A DNA stretch of 64,000 nucleotides from Streptomyces deccanensis (GCF_022385335.1 NZ_CP092431.1:5022001-5086000); one strand, 5' to 3'; positions 34,863 through 44,661 are shown, counted from the stretch's first letter. Numbers and translations are program-made. Notes: generated by a model not told the origin, from the letters alone.

Positions 34863-36896
34863 GTGAGCCGGTTGAGGCCGTTGCTGTTGCTGTTGTTCGC
34901 CACCGTCGGAGCGCTGCTCGCCGGTGCCGTGCCCGTCTCCGCGCACGCCGCGCTGACGGGCAGCGACCCGCAACAGGGGTCCGTGGTCCAGGAGGCACCG
35001 GACCAGGTGTCGCTCACCTTCTCCGAGAAGGTCGCGGTGTCCGACGGCTCGGTGCGCGTGTACGACCCCAAGGGCAAGGAGGCCGACACCGGCGAGGTCA
35101 CCGACCTGGGCGGCAACAGCTACGCCGTCGGGCTGCACTCGGGCCTGCCCGACGGCACGTTCACCGTCACCTACCAGGTCGTCTCGGCGGACAGCCACCC
35201 CGTCTCCGGCGCCTTCACCTTCTCGGTGGGGGCGCCGTCCAAGACGACGGTCGCGGTACCCGAGCAGGGGGCCGGCGGTGGGCTCGTCGGCGGCCTCTAC
35301 GGCTTCGCGCGCTATCTGTCGTACGCCGGTTTCATCCTGCTGGTCGGCGGCGCGGCCTTCGTGCTGGCCTGCTGGCAGCGCGGGGCCGGGGTACGGCCCG
35401 TGCAGCGGCTCGTGGTCTCCGGGTGGCTCACGCTGACCACGGCCACCCTCGCGATGCTACTGCTGCGCGGCTCCTACACCGGTTCCGGCAAGCTCGGCGA
35501 CATCGTCGACCTCGACCTCCTCAGCCAGGTCCTGCAGACGAAGACCGGCGCCGCCCTCGTCTCCCGACTCCTGCTCCTCGCCGCGGCGGCACTCTTCATC
35601 GCCGTGCTCTTCGGCGCGTACGCCCGACGGGACGAGGAGACCGAGGACGACGAAGACACCGAGGACACGACCGACTCCGAGCCGGCATCCGAAGGGGACG
35701 CCGACTCCGAAAAGGACACCGACTCCGCACACGACGCGGACTCCGAGAAGGACGACGTGTCCCTCCAGCGGGACCTCACCTTCGGGCTGGCCATCGGCGG
35801 GGGCGTGGTCGCGGCCGGGCTCGCCGCGAGCTGGGCGATGGCCGAGCACGCCTCGACCGGTATCCAGACCGGCCTCTCGATGCCCCTGGACGTCCTGCAC
35901 CTGCTGGCCGTCGCCGCCTGGCTGGGCGGCCTCGCGACGCTGCTCGTGGCTCTCTTCCGGGCACCCGTCGACGCGCAGATCGAGACCGGTGCCGTACGAC
36001 GGTTCTCCCGGGTCGCCTTCGGCAGTGTGCTCGTACTGACCGCGACCGGGATCTACCAGTCGTGGCGCCAGGTCGGCAGCTGGTCCGCGCTGACCGGCAC
36101 GTCGTACGGGCAGCTCCTCCTCGTGAAGATCGGCCTGGTGGCCGTACTGGTCGGGATCGCCTGGATCTCCCGCCGCTGGACGTCGCAGCTGGCGGAGGCG
36201 CCGACGGCGGTGGACACCGAAGCCGCCGAGGCGAAGGAGCCGGTGACCGCGCACGCCACAGGCGGCTCCACGAAGGCGACCGGCGAGGGTTCCGGGCGGG
36301 CCGCGCAGAGCGAGGGCTCCGAGCGGGCCGCTCAGCTCGCCCGGCAGCGGGCGGCGATGGCGAGCGCGCGCGAGAAGCGGATGCGGAACGCGGATCCGGG
36401 CCGTACGGGGCTGCGTCGGTCCGTGCTGGCGGAGGCGGGCGTCGCCGTCGTCCTGCTCGCCGTCACGACGGTGCTGACAGCCACCGAACCGGGGCGCACG
36501 GTGGAGGAGGCCGAGGCGGCCAAGGCTGCCGTGACGCAGCAGGACGAGACGTCGGGGGCGCTGGCGCTGGACATGTCGTTCGACACCGGGGGCAAGAACG
36601 GCCAGGGCGTGGCCCGGCTGCAGATCGACCCCGCGCGGGTGGGCGCCAACGAGATGCACGTCTATGTCCAGCGGCCCGACGGCAAGCCCTTCGACGTCCC
36701 CGAGGTGAAGGTCGCCTTCACCCTGGAGGCCAAGAAGATCGGCCCCCTGCCCGTGGTCCCCGACCGCGTCACCACCGGCCACTGGACGGCGAGTGGCGTA
36801 CAGATCCCCATGGCGGGCGACTGGAAGATCGAGATCACCGTACGGACATCCGAGATCGACCAGGTCACCGTCAGCAAGAACGCGAAGATCGGCTGA
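34863..36896 (+). CDS. CopC-CopD fusion copper-transport protein
   Basis: The 677-aa protein joins an exported CopC domain to a multispan CopD domain. The signal peptide ends SAHAALTGSDP, leaving an N-terminal His (the CopC copper ligand), and ADSHPVSGAF carries the other. At least eight hydrophobic helices follow. A cytosolic or extracellular acidic insert of ~40 residues (rich in DE, with TEDDEDTED) interrupts the helices near residues 255-300. The C-terminal ~160 residues are a soluble YtkA-like domain (GARLQIDPARVGANEMHVYV). GTG 34863 follows GGGAGG. CopC/CopD import or periplasmically sequester copper. Confidence 0.88.
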   Translation: MSRLRPLLLLLFATVGALLAGAVPVSAHAALTGSDPQQGSVVQEAPDQVSLTFSEKVAVSDGSVRVYDPKGKEADTGEVTDLGGNSYAVGLHSGLPDGTFTVTYQVVSADSHPVSGAFTFSVGAPSKTTVAVPEQGAGGGLVGGLYGFARYLSYAGFILLVGGAAFVLACWQRGAGVRPVQRLVVSGWLTLTTATLAMLLLRGSYTGSGKLGDIVDLDLLSQVLQTKTGAALVSRLLLLAAAALFIAVLFGAYARRDEETEDDEDTEDTTDSEPASEGDADSEKDTDSAHDADSEKDDVSLQRDLTFGLAIGGGVVAAGLAASWAMAEHASTGIQTGLSMPLDVLHLLAVAAWLGGLATLLVALFRAPVDAQIETGAVRRFSRVAFGSVLVLTATGIYQSWRQVGSWSALTGTSYGQLLLVKIGLVAVLVGIAWISRRWTSQLAEAPTAVDTEAAEAKEPVTAHATGGSTKATGEGSGRAAQSEGSERAAQLARQRAAMASAREKRMRNADPGRTGLRRSVLAEAGVAVVLLAVTTVLTATEPGRTVEEAEAAKAAVTQQDETSGALALDMSFDTGGKNGQGVARLQIDPARVGANEMHVYVQRPDGKPFDVPEVKVAFTLEAKKIGPLPVVPDRVTTGHWTASGVQIPMAGDWKIEITVRTSEIDQVTVSKNAKIG

Positions 36897-36904
36897 AACA
36901 CACC

Positions 36905-38242
36905 ATGGCTGACCAGAACCTCGTCGAAGACGGCTCCGCCGTGCCGACGAGACAGGAAGACCCGGCCCCCGGGGACCTCGCGAACGGAACCGTCTCCCGG
37001 CGCCGTCTGCTCGGCACGGCCGGCGCGACCGGCCTCGCACTGGGTGTGGCGGGGGCCGCCGGGGGCTATGCGGCCGGTTCCGCCTCCGCGTCCTCCTCCG
37101 AGAAGGTCACCCCCCTGTCCTCCCTCGGTGCGGGGGAGGTGATGTTTCACGTGAAACATCAGCCGGGGATCACCACCCCGCTCCAGGCCCGAGGCCATCT
37201 CGTCGCCTTCGACCTGGCCGCCGGGGCGGGGCGCAAGGAGGCGGCCGCTCTGCTGCGCCGCTGGTCGGACACGGCCCGACGGCTGATGGCGGGCGAGCCC
37301 GCGGCTCAGGACGACACCGACATCGCCCTCGACGCGGGCCCCTCGTCCCTGACGATCACCTTCGGCTTCGGCCACAGCTTCTTCGCCCGTACCGGTCTGG
37401 AGAAGCAGCGCCCGGAGTCCCTGGACCCGCTGCCGGACTTCTCCTCGGACCAGCTCGACAAGGCGCGCAGCAACGGCGATCTGTGGGTGCAGATCGGGGC
37501 GGACGACGCCCTCGTCGCCTTCCACGCCCTGCGCGCGATCCAGAAGGACGCGGGCGGCGCGGCCCGAGTGCGGTGGCAGATGAACGGCTTCAACCGTTCG
37601 CCGGGTGCCACGGCCCACCCCATGACCGCCCGCAATCTGATGGGGCAGGTCGACGGCACGCGCAACCCGAAGCCGACCGAGTCCGACTTCGACGAGCGGA
37701 TCTTCGTGCCCGAGTCCGCCTCACCGAGCACCTCCGGCGACCCCGCGTGGATGGCGAACGGCTCCTACGCGGTCGTGCGCCGTATCCGCATGCTGCTCGA
37801 CGACTGGGAGCAGCTCTCGGTCAAGGAGCAGGAGAACGTCATCGGGCGCCGGAAGTCCGACGGCGCGCCGCTGAGCGGGGGTGCGAAGGCGACGGAGACG
37901 ACCGCGATGGATCTGGAGAAGACGGACGCCCAGGGCAATCTCCTCGTCCCGATCAACGCGCACGCCCGCATCACCCGCCCCGACCAGAACGGCGGCGCGG
38001 CCATGCTCCGCCGCCCGTTCTCCTTCCACGACGGCATCGACGCGAAGGGCGTCCCTGACGCCGGTCTCCTCTTCGTCTGCTGGCAGGCCGACCCCCTGCG
38101 GGGTTTCGTCACCGTCCAACGCAAGCTCGACCGCGGCGACGCGCTGTCGAAGTTCATCCGCCACGAGTCGAGCGGCCTCTTCGCGGTGCCGGGGGGCGCG
38201 GCGGAGGGGGAGTACGTGGGGCAGCGGCTGCTGGAGGGCTGA
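36905..38242 (+). CDS. dtpA: Tat-exported DyP-type heme peroxidase (DtpA-like)
   Basis: The 445-aa protein has a Tat signal (SRRRLLG), the DyP distal motif GQVDGTRNP and proximal-heme region HARITRPDQN. In S. lividans a DyP of this type in the same copper operon (DtpA) is needed to mature the radical copper oxidase GlxA. It starts 8 bp after the CopC-CopD stop, so is co-transcribed. A perfect 16-bp ParB site (37143-37158) lies in the coding sequence and encodes FHVK, residues ~81-84, near the start of the mature protein. Enzyme family is certain; the physiological partner is inferred from known operons. Confidence 0.92.
   Translation: MADQNLVEDGSAVPTRQEDPAPGDLANGTVSRRRLLGTAGATGLALGVAGAAGGYAAGSASASSSEKVTPLSSLGAGEVMFHVKHQPGITTPLQARGHLVAFDLAAGAGRKEAAALLRRWSDTARRLMAGEPAAQDDTDIALDAGPSSLTITFGFGHSFFARTGLEKQRPESLDPLPDFSSDQLDKARSNGDLWVQIGADDALVAFHALRAIQKDAGGAARVRWQMNGFNRSPGATAHPMTARNLMGQVDGTRNPKPTESDFDERIFVPESASPSTSGDPAWMANGSYAVVRRIRMLLDDWEQLSVKEQENVIGRRKSDGAPLSGGAKATETTAMDLEKTDAQGNLLVPINAHARITRPDQNGGAAMLRRPFSFHDGIDAKGVPDAGLLFVCWQADPLRGFVTVQRKLDRGDALSKFIRHESSGLFAVPGGAAEGEYVGQRLLEG
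37143..37158. other. parS (ParB-binding site) inside dtpA
   Basis: TGTTTCACGTGAAACA is an exact 16-bp palindrome matching the Streptomyces ParB-binding parS consensus. It is in the reading frame of dtpA and reads MFHVKH there. ParB complexes assembled on such sites segregate the origin region. Confidence 0.92.
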
Positions 38243-38279
38243 CAGCCGGGCTGTCCGGCCGGGCCACCGGACCGGGCGT

Positions 38280-38329
38280 CGGGCGGGGCTGTCGGGCCGA
38301 GGGTCGGGCGGGGCTGTCGGGCCGAGGGT
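38280..38329. repeat. Two perfect tandem 25-bp repeats before pheA
   Basis: The unit beginning CGGGCGGGGCTGTCGGGCCG (25 bp) occurs twice head to tail in the 122-bp gap between dtpA and pheA. It could affect read-through or simply be a slippage product. Confidence 0.6.
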
Positions 38330-38364
38330 CGTACGGCCGGACCGAGGCCCATTAGGGTGAGTCC

Positions 38365-39300
38365 ATGCCAGCCAGCTACGTGTACCTCGGCCCCGAGGGC
38401 ACCTTCACCGAGGTCGCCCTGCGCACGCTGCCGGAGTCCGCGACCCGCGAGCTCGTCCCGATGGTGTCCGTGCCCGCCGCACTCGACGCCGTCCGCAACG
38501 GCGAGGCCGAGGCCGCGTTCGTCCCGATCGAGAACTCCGTGGAGGGCGGCATCACGACCACGCTCGACGAGCTGGTCGCCGGCGCCCCGCTGATGATCTA
38601 CCGCGAGGTGCTCCTCTCGATCACCTTCGCGCTCCTGGTCCGACCGGGCACCCAGCTCTCGGACATCAAGACGGTCACCGCCCACCCGGCCGCTCAGCCG
38701 CAGGTCCGCAACTGGATGAAGGCCAACCTCCCGCCCGACGTCGTCTGGGAGTCCGCCGCCTCGAACGCCGACGGCGCCCGTCTCGTCCAGGAGGGCCGTT
38801 ACGACGCCGCCTTCGCCGGCGAGTTCGCGGCCTCGCGGTACGGCCTTGAGGCCCTGGAGACCGAGATCCACGACGCGGAGAACGCCCAGACCCGGTTCGT
38901 CCTGGTCGGCCGTCCCGCCCGGCCCGCCGCCCCGACCGGCTCCGACAAGACGTCCGTCGTCATCTGGCAGCGCGACGACCACCCCGGCGGACTGCGCGAC
39001 CTGCTCGGCGAGTTCGCCGTCCGCGGTGTCAACCTCATGCTCCTGCAGTCCCGCCCGACCGGCGAGGGCATCGGCAACTACTGCTTCGCCATCGATGCCG
39101 AGGGCCATATCTCCGACCGGCGGGTGGCGGAGGCGCTGATGGGCCTCAAGCGGGTCTGCCTCCAGGTCCGCTTCCTCGGTTCGTACCCGCGTGCGGACGC
39201 CGCCACCGCGAAGGTCCGGCCCACGCTGCCGGGCACCTCCGACGCCGAGTTCGTGGCCGCGTCGGACTGGGTGGCGCGCTGCCAGGACGGCCGCTTCTGA
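38365..39300 (+). CDS. pheA: Prephenate dehydratase
   Basis: The 311-aa enzyme converts prephenate to phenylpyruvate in phenylalanine synthesis. It shows the PDT domain (YLGPEGTFTEVAL; IENSVEGGITTTLDEL; AQTRFVLVG) followed by an ACT regulatory domain (LLGEFAVRGVNLMLLQSRP, GNYCFAIDAEGH), which in the family binds Phe for feedback inhibition. There is no chorismate mutase fusion, as usual in actinobacteria. Start ATG 38365 is preceded by GGTGAG. Confidence 0.95.
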   Translation: MPASYVYLGPEGTFTEVALRTLPESATRELVPMVSVPAALDAVRNGEAEAAFVPIENSVEGGITTTLDELVAGAPLMIYREVLLSITFALLVRPGTQLSDIKTVTAHPAAQPQVRNWMKANLPPDVVWESAASNADGARLVQEGRYDAAFAGEFAASRYGLEALETEIHDAENAQTRFVLVGRPARPAAPTGSDKTSVVIWQRDDHPGGLRDLLGEFAVRGVNLMLLQSRPTGEGIGNYCFAIDAEGHISDRRVAEALMGLKRVCLQVRFLGSYPRADAATAKVRPTLPGTSDAEFVAASDWVARCQDGRF

Positions 39301-39335
39301 TCCGGCCCGCCGCCGGTGCTACCTGCTTATTTTCT

Positions 39336-39657
39336 TTGTCCACAGAAGTTATCCACAGGGCACCTTCTCGACCTGGGGACAAGTCGACAACACAGCCCCA
39401 CTCAGTCGACAAATCCCCTTCGCGGACCTCGCTGTGTCCACAACCCCGTAGGTCACCCTTCGTCCACGTGTTTCCTCACGTCAATCCTTTAGAGCGACCC
39501 ATTCCCCCGCCAATCCACTCGAAAGTGGGCGTGACGGTGGTTTGACTCGGGAATCCTCAAGGCGGAGCCCGATATCCCCGGTGATCTTTCTCGAAGTCCA
39601 CAGATCTTTCGCACAGCCTGTGGATAACTTTGCGGCACCGCGGGTTCCTGTGGACGA
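39336..39657. promoter_or_regulatory. Cluster of DnaA boxes between pheA and serS
   Basis: The 570-bp gap contains exact DnaA boxes TTGTCCACA (39336-39344), TTATCCACA (39349-39357) and, inverted, TGTGGATAA (39619-39627), plus one-mismatch boxes at 39434-39442 (GTGTCCACA) and 39649-39657 (inverted TCGTCCACA). The gap encodes no protein. Streptomyces chromosomes carry DnaA-box clusters outside oriC that bind DnaA and tune initiation; this gap is a good candidate. It also contains the serS promoter, so effects on serS are possible. Confidence 0.75.
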
Positions 39658-39870
39658 CCGAACCCCAAGTCCCTTGCCGCGCAAGGGAGTCGAGTCAACC
39701 AGGTGCCGCACGCCTGCCCCCTTTCAGGGGGTTACCCCGTGGTTCATTGACTTTCACCGGCATCCGTCAGGACGACTCGACGTGATCGACATTCCGCGCA
39801 ATAGCCCCCATAAAGGGCGTACCGCGAATTCAAGTCGTGGGCCGGAACCACGCACCGGTAGCCTTGAGGG

Positions 39871-41148
39871 GTGATTGACCTTCGCCTGCTCCGTGAGGAC
39901 CCCGACCGTGTGCGCGCGTCCCAGCGCGCCCGTGGAGAGGACGTCGCGCTCGTCGACTCCCTCCTGTCCGCCGACGAGCGGCGCAGGTCGTCCGGCGTCC
40001 GCTTCGACGAGCTCCGCGCCGAGCAGAAGTCGCTCGGCAAGCTGATCCCCAAGGCCTCCGCCGACGAGAAGGCCGAGCTGCTCAAGCGCGCGGAACAGCT
40101 CAAGGCCGACGTCAAGGCCGCCGACGCCGAGCGCGACGCGGCCGACAGCGAGACCCAGGAGCTCCTCCTCCAGCTGGGCAACCTCGTCCACCCCGACGTC
40201 CCCGTCGGCGGCGAGGAGGACTTCGTCACGCTGGAGACGCACGGCGACATCCGTGACTTCGCGGCCGAGGGCTTCGAGCCCAAGGACCACCTGGAGCTCG
40301 GCACGATCCTCGGCGCCATCGACACCGAGCGCGGCGCCAAGGTCTCCGGCTCGCGCTTCTACTTCCTGACGGGTATCGGCGCCCTCCTCGAACTCGCCCT
40401 GGTCAACGCGGCGATCGCCCAGGCCACCGCAGCCGGCTTCACCCCGATGCTGACCCCGGCGCTGGTCCGCCCGCAGTCCATGGCCGGCACCGGTTTCCTC
40501 GGCCAGGCCGCCCAGGACGTCTATCACCTCGACAAGGACGACCTGTACCTGGTCGGCACGTCCGAGGTCGCGCTCGCGGCGTACCACATGGACGAGATCA
40601 TCGACGCCGACCGCCTCCCCCTGCGCTACGCGGGCTTCTCCCCCTGCTTCCGCCGCGAGGCCGGTTCGCACGGCAAGGACACCCGGGGCATCTTCCGCGT
40701 CCACCAGTTCGACAAGGTCGAGATGTTCTCGTACGTCGCGCCGGAGGACTCGCAGGCCGAGCACCAGCGCCTGCTGGACTGGGAGAAGCAGTGGCTGACG
40801 TCGCTCGAACTGCCCTTCCGGGTCATCGACGTCGCCTCCGCCGACCTCGGCTCCTCGGCCTCGCGCAAGTTCGACTGCGAGGCGTGGATCCCGACCCAGG
40901 GCAAATACCGCGAGCTGACCTCGACGTCCGACTGCACGGAGTACCAGTCGCGCCGACTGCAGATCCGCTTCCGTGACGGCAAGCAGGTCAAGCCGCTGGC
41001 CACGCTCAACGGCACGCTCTGCGCCGTCCCGCGCACCATCGTGGCGATCCTGGAGAACCACCAGCAGGCCGACGGATCGGTCCGCGTCCCCGAGATCCTC
41101 CGCCCCTACCTGGGCGGCCGCGAGGTGCTGGAGCCGGTAGCCAAGTGA
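39871..41148 (+). CDS. serS: Seryl-tRNA synthetase
   Basis: The 425-aa class II synthetase has the N-terminal coiled-coil tRNA-binding arm (~30-105), motif 2 [21 protein letters not shown] and motif 3 [19 protein letters not shown]. It charges tRNA-Ser; both tRNA-Ser genes in this window, at 7174 and 42255, are substrates. Start is GTG at 39871. Its stop overlaps the start of the downstream HAD gene (GTGA), so they are co-translated. Confidence 0.97.
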   Translation: MIDLRLLREDPDRVRASQRARGEDVALVDSLLSADERRRSSGVRFDELRAEQKSLGKLIPKASADEKAELLKRAEQLKADVKAADAERDAADSETQELLLQLGNLVHPDVPVGGEEDFVTLETHGDIRDFAAEGFEPKDHLELGTILGAIDTERGAKVSGSRFYFLTGIGALLELALVNAAIAQATAAGFTPMLTPALVRPQSMAGTGFLGQAAQDVYHLDKDDLYLVGTSEVALAAYHMDEIIDADRLPLRYAGFSPCFRREAGSHGKDTRGIFRVHQFDKVEMFSYVAPEDSQAEHQRLLDWEKQWLTSLELPFRVIDVASADLGSSASRKFDCEAWIPTQGKYRELTSTSDCTEYQSRRLQIRFRDGKQVKPLATLNGTLCAVPRTIVAILENHQQADGSVRVPEILRPYLGGREVLEPVAK

Positions 41149-42059
41149 GCGAAGCGGCAGCCACCGGGGGCTCCACGGACTCCGGCGAGACCACGATGTC
41201 CGCAGCCCTCGGGGCGTCCGTCGCCGAGGGCTCTGCGGTCTCCGAACCGTCCGCGACACTCCCGGGCTTCCCGTACAAGCTGATCGCGACCGACCTCGAC
41301 GGAACGCTTCTCCGCTCCGACGACTCGGTCTCCCGGCGCACCCGTGAAGCGCTCGCCGCGGCCACCGCGGCGGGCGCCGCCCACATCGTCGTCACCGGCC
41401 GGGCCGTCCCCTGGACCCGCCACATCCTCGACGACCTCGGCTACCGGGGACTGGCCGTCTGCGGCCAGGGCGCACAGGTCTACGACGCCGGGGAGCACCG
41501 GCTGCTCACGGCGGTCACCCTGGACCGGCAGCTCGCCGCGGTCGCGCTCGCCAAGATCGAGGCGGAGGTCGGCCCCCTGCACCTGGCCGCCAGCCGCGCG
41601 GGCCTGGCCGGCGAGATCCTGGTCGGCTCGGGGTACGCCCTGCACGGCTCGCTCCCCACCACTCCGCTCACGGACGTGTCCGAGCTCTGGGCGGCCCCGC
41701 TGAACAAGATCTACATACAGCACCCCACGCTGACCTCCGACGAACTCACCGAGGCCTCCCGCCAGGCCGCCGGCGGCTTCGTCACGGTCGCCATGGCCGG
41801 CGAGGGCATCGTCGAGCTGCTCCCCCTCGGCCTCACCAAGGCCACCGGTCTCTCCCTCGCCGCCCGCCGCCTCGGCGCGAAGCGCACGGACACCATCGCC
41901 TTCGGCGACATGCCCAACGACATCCCCATGTTCACCTGGGCCGCCCACGGCGTGGCCATGGCCAACGCCCACGTCGACCTCAAGGCTGTCGCCGACGAGG
42001 TGACCTCCTCGAACGAGGACGACGGCATCGCCGAGGTACTCGAACGCCTGCTCCCCTGA
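41145..42059 (+). CDS. HAD-superfamily (Cof-type, class IIB) hydrolase
   Basis: The 304-aa protein is a HAD phosphatase: motif [10 protein letters not shown] near residue 50, then VVTGRAVPW, a lysine motif ([14 protein letters not shown]) and motif [13 protein letters not shown]. The first ~40 residues are low-complexity Ser/Thr/Ala, so a later start is possible; GTG 41145 overlaps the serS TGA. Substrate is unknown (sugar phosphates are typical). A close paralogue is at 50553. Confidence 0.88.
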   Translation: MSEAAATGGSTDSGETTMSAALGASVAEGSAVSEPSATLPGFPYKLIATDLDGTLLRSDDSVSRRTREALAAATAAGAAHIVVTGRAVPWTRHILDDLGYRGLAVCGQGAQVYDAGEHRLLTAVTLDRQLAAVALAKIEAEVGPLHLAASRAGLAGEILVGSGYALHGSLPTTPLTDVSELWAAPLNKIYIQHPTLTSDELTEASRQAAGGFVTVAMAGEGIVELLPLGLTKATGLSLAARRLGAKRTDTIAFGDMPNDIPMFTWAAHGVAMANAHVDLKAVADEVTSSNEDDGIAEVLERLLP

Positions 42060-42072
42060 GCACGCACACCAC

Positions 42073-42100
42073 CGCCCTCGCCGCGACGACGGCGAGGGCG
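42073..42100 (+). terminator. Terminator hairpin after the serS-HAD operon
   Basis: CGCCCTCGCC and GGCGAGGGCG form a perfect 10-bp stem around an 8-nt loop, 13 bp after the HAD stop codon. A few extra base pairs (CAC/GTG) extend it imperfectly. No T-run follows, which is common in Streptomyces. Confidence 0.65.
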
Positions 42101-42252
42101 TGTGGAAGTGGGGACGGAGTGGACCTTGCGCTCGCTCGGCGCGGACCACCTGGGCGCCGACAGCCGGCGTCCGGAGCCCCGCCACAGCTCACGAGCCTCT
42201 CCACACGTACCCCAGGCCCCACGACCCGGCCACGTCACAGCGACAGCGAAAC

Positions 42253-42338
<86 letters not shown>

Positions 42339-42619
42339 GGGTGGGCGGCCCACGCGAAGCGATTCGCGTGCTCGAAGCGGCCGCCCCGGGCAGCTCCCCA
42401 CTGGGGGACGGACTCGACGGAGGGGTGACTACTCCGGAGTCCGCCGTGAGCTGCCCTGCGGGGAACTCGACGTACTGCGCCTGAAGGACAGCATCGCCGG
42501 GCTCCTCTCCCAGTACGTGGCGCCGCTCGATCCGGCGACCTGGACATCAACCACTGTGCCCGGCGACCGAGTTGCCCGCCACCGAATATCGGCCGCCGGC
42601 CCCCGGCCACTCCGAACGG

Positions 42620-42865
42620 TCACCGGCGGCGCCACTTGCGGCGTCGTGCCTTGCTGAAGAACCACCCGGCGGGCGGCTCGTCCGAGCGCCAGGGCTGGGG
42701 ATCCGGGGCCTGTCGCCGCCACCGCGCCGTCAACATCCGGGCCCGCGCCGACGGTTCGGCCGTCTCGGCGGACCGTATGAAGTCGTCGTCCAGCACGAGG
42801 TCGTCCCAGACGTCCTCACCCGTGCCCCGCGTCTCGCCGCCGTCGGCCGAACCCTCCGCCGCCAT
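42620..42865 (-). CDS. Small conserved hypothetical protein
   Basis: The 81-aa acidic-to-basic protein (start MAAEGSADGGE, centre DVWDDLVLDDDFIRSAE, end KARRRKWRRR) has no signal or membrane segment. It follows a GGGAGG ribosome-binding site, which supports expression. No motif is recognised; it lies between the tRNA-Ser gene and the ABC operon. Confidence 0.65.
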   Translation of the reverse strand: MAAEGSADGGETRGTGEDVWDDLVLDDDFIRSAETAEPSARARMLTARWRRQAPDPQPWRSDEPPAGWFFSKARRRKWRRR

Positions 42866-42988
42866 CCCCGTGCCTCCCGCCCTCCGGCCGCCCTTCCTGG
42901 CCGCGTATGTCCCGCTTCTGTCCCGTGTATCCGTCCTGCCCAGTCTGCCTGGACGCGTGTCAAGCCGCCGTCAAGGTCGGAGGAGGGG

Positions 42989-43013
42989 CCTCCGGGGCGA
43001 AGCGCCCCGGAGG
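42989..43013 (-). terminator. Terminator hairpin after the ABC operon
   Basis: CCTCCGGGGCG pairs with CGCCCCGGAGG (11 bp, 3-nt loop AAG) just 6 bp past the last permease stop on the minus strand. There is no U-run. Confidence 0.7.
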
Positions 43014-43019
43014 GTTCCG

Positions 43020-43739
43020 TCACTCCTCGCCGGCGAGCTTCAGCGTCCGCAGCTTCTGCCCCGCGTACCAGGTCGCGCCCGCCGTGACGACCGTCAACAG
43101 GACCACCGCGGTGGGCAGTCCGACGTCGGAGGTCACCAGACCGCCGTCGGTGACCTTCTGGGCGACGGCCAGCGCCCACTGCTGGACGCTGAGGGTGCGC
43201 GCCCCCTCCACCAGGGACCCGAAGAGGGTCTCCCAGACGAGTGCGTAGACGAGCCCGAAGACGACCGCGTGCCGGGTGACCGTCCCGAGGAGCAGGAACA
43301 TCGCGGCGTACGCGATCGAGGCGACCAGCGCCGCCACCGTGTAGGCGACCGCGATCTGCTGCCCGTTGCCGTTCAGGATCAGGCCGGCGATCAGTGTCGG
43401 CACGGCCGAGAAGGCCATGGTCACCGCGATGGCCACGATCAGCTTGGTGAAGATGATCGTCGGCCGCTTCACCGGCTTGGCCAGCAGATACACCACGGAG
43501 CCGTCGTCGATCTCCGGCCCGATCGCGCCTGTTCCCGCGATGACGCCGATGATCGGCACCATCGTGGCGAGCGCGAATCCGCCCAGGAGATCCGCGGCCA
43601 CCTGGTCGTCGGCGCCGCTCAGGGCGCGCACGGCCACGGAGAGCACGAGCAACAGGGCGGGCAGCGCGCTGAGGATGAGGGCCCGACGGCGGCCGAGCAG
43701 GGCCCGGTAGGTGAGCCGGGCGACTGTGGGGTCGTACAT
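43020..43739 (-). CDS. ABC-2 type transporter permease
   Basis: The 239-aa permease has about six hydrophobic helices in the ABC-2 pattern, with ALLGRRRALILSALPALLLVL near the start. ATG 43739 is preceded by GGAGG; the longer frame upstream lies in another gene. It is the last gene of the four-gene ABC unit and probably pairs with the ATPase at 43750. Cargo is unknown. Confidence 0.85.
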   Translation of the reverse strand: MYDPTVARLTYRALLGRRRALILSALPALLLVLSVAVRALSGADDQVAADLLGGFALATMVPIIGVIAGTGAIGPEIDDGSVVYLLAKPVKRPTIIFTKLIVAIAVTMAFSAVPTLIAGLILNGNGQQIAVAYTVAALVASIAYAAMFLLLGTVTRHAVVFGLVYALVWETLFGSLVEGARTLSVQQWALAVAQKVTDGGLVTSDVGLPTAVVLLTVVTAGATWYAGQKLRTLKLAGEE

Positions 43740-43749
43740 GTTCGGCCTC

Positions 43750-44661
43750 CTACGCCGCGACGAGATACGAGAAGACGGACTCGAGGGACTCGTCCGACGG
43801 TGAGACCGTGAGCAGACGGATGCCGTGGTCCCGGGCCACCCTCGGCAGCAGGGTCGTGAACCGGCCGAAGTCGACGGCCTGGACACGCAACGCGCCCTCG
43901 GCCAGATCCACTTCGATCCCGGCGGTCGACGGGTCGGCGATCAGCGCGGCGGCCAGGGCCCGGTCGTCGCTGGAACGCACCAGATAGCGGTGCGGGCGGT
44001 CGGTCATCAGTCGGCGGATGCGCCGGAAGTCACCGCTCGCCGCGTGCCGTCCGGCGACGATCACCTCGATGTGGGCCGCCAACTGCTCGACCTCTTCGAG
44101 GATGTGGGACGAGAACAGCACCGTGCGACCCTCGTCGCCCATCCGCCGCAGCAGATCCATGAGCTGCATGCGCTGGCGCGGGTCCATGCCGTTGAACGGC
44201 TCGTCGAGCAGCAGCAGCGACGGCTCGTGGACCAGCGCCGACGCCATCTTCACGCGCTGGCGCATGCCCTTGGAGTACGTCGAGATCTTGCGGTCCTGCG
44301 CGTACTCCATCTCCACCGTGGCGAGCGCCCGCTGGGCGGCCGTCGCGCCGAGGCCGTGCAACTCGGCGTTGGCGACGACGAATTCGCGGCCCGTGAGGAA
44401 GTCGTACATCGCCTCGCGCTCGGGGACGATCCCGATGTGCTTGTAGATCTGCTCGTTGCGCCACACCGGGGTGCCGTCGAGGGTGACGGAGCCCGTGGAG
44501 GGGGCGAGGAAGCCGCCCATCATGTTGATGAGGGTGGACTTGCCGGCGCCGTTCGGGCCGAGCAGGCCGGTGACGCCGGGGCCGATCGTCATCGTGACGT
44601 CGTTGACCGCCACCACGTTGCCGAACCAGCGGGAGACGTGGTCGATGTTGAGGGTGGTCAC
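43750..44661 (-). CDS. ABC transporter ATP-binding protein
   Basis: The 303-aa ATPase has Walker A GPNGAGKST, signature YSKGMRQR, Walker B LLLLDEPFNGMDPRQ and switch H in LFSSHILEEV. It ends with a ~70-aa C-terminal domain common to antibiotic- or gliding-type exporters. GTG 44661 overlaps the preceding permease stop (GTGA), and it is 10 bp upstream of the next permease. Exporter function is inferred; substrate is unknown. Confidence 0.9.
   Translation of the reverse strand: MTTLNIDHVSRWFGNVVAVNDVTMTIGPGVTGLLGPNGAGKSTLINMMGGFLAPSTGSVTLDGTPVWRNEQIYKHIGIVPEREAMYDFLTGREFVVANAELHGLGATAAQRALATVEMEYAQDRKISTYSKGMRQRVKMASALVHEPSLLLLDEPFNGMDPRQRMQLMDLLRRMGDEGRTVLFSSHILEEVEQLAAHIEVIVAGRHAASGDFRRIRRLMTDRPHRYLVRSSDDRALAAALIADPSTAGIEVDLAEGALRVQAVDFGRFTTLLPRVARDHGIRLLTVSPSDESLESVFSYLVAA

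Noticed and set aside
39460..39475. Additional parS near CCACGTGTTTCC
   Set aside because: Only one half-site resembles parS; the palindrome is broken.
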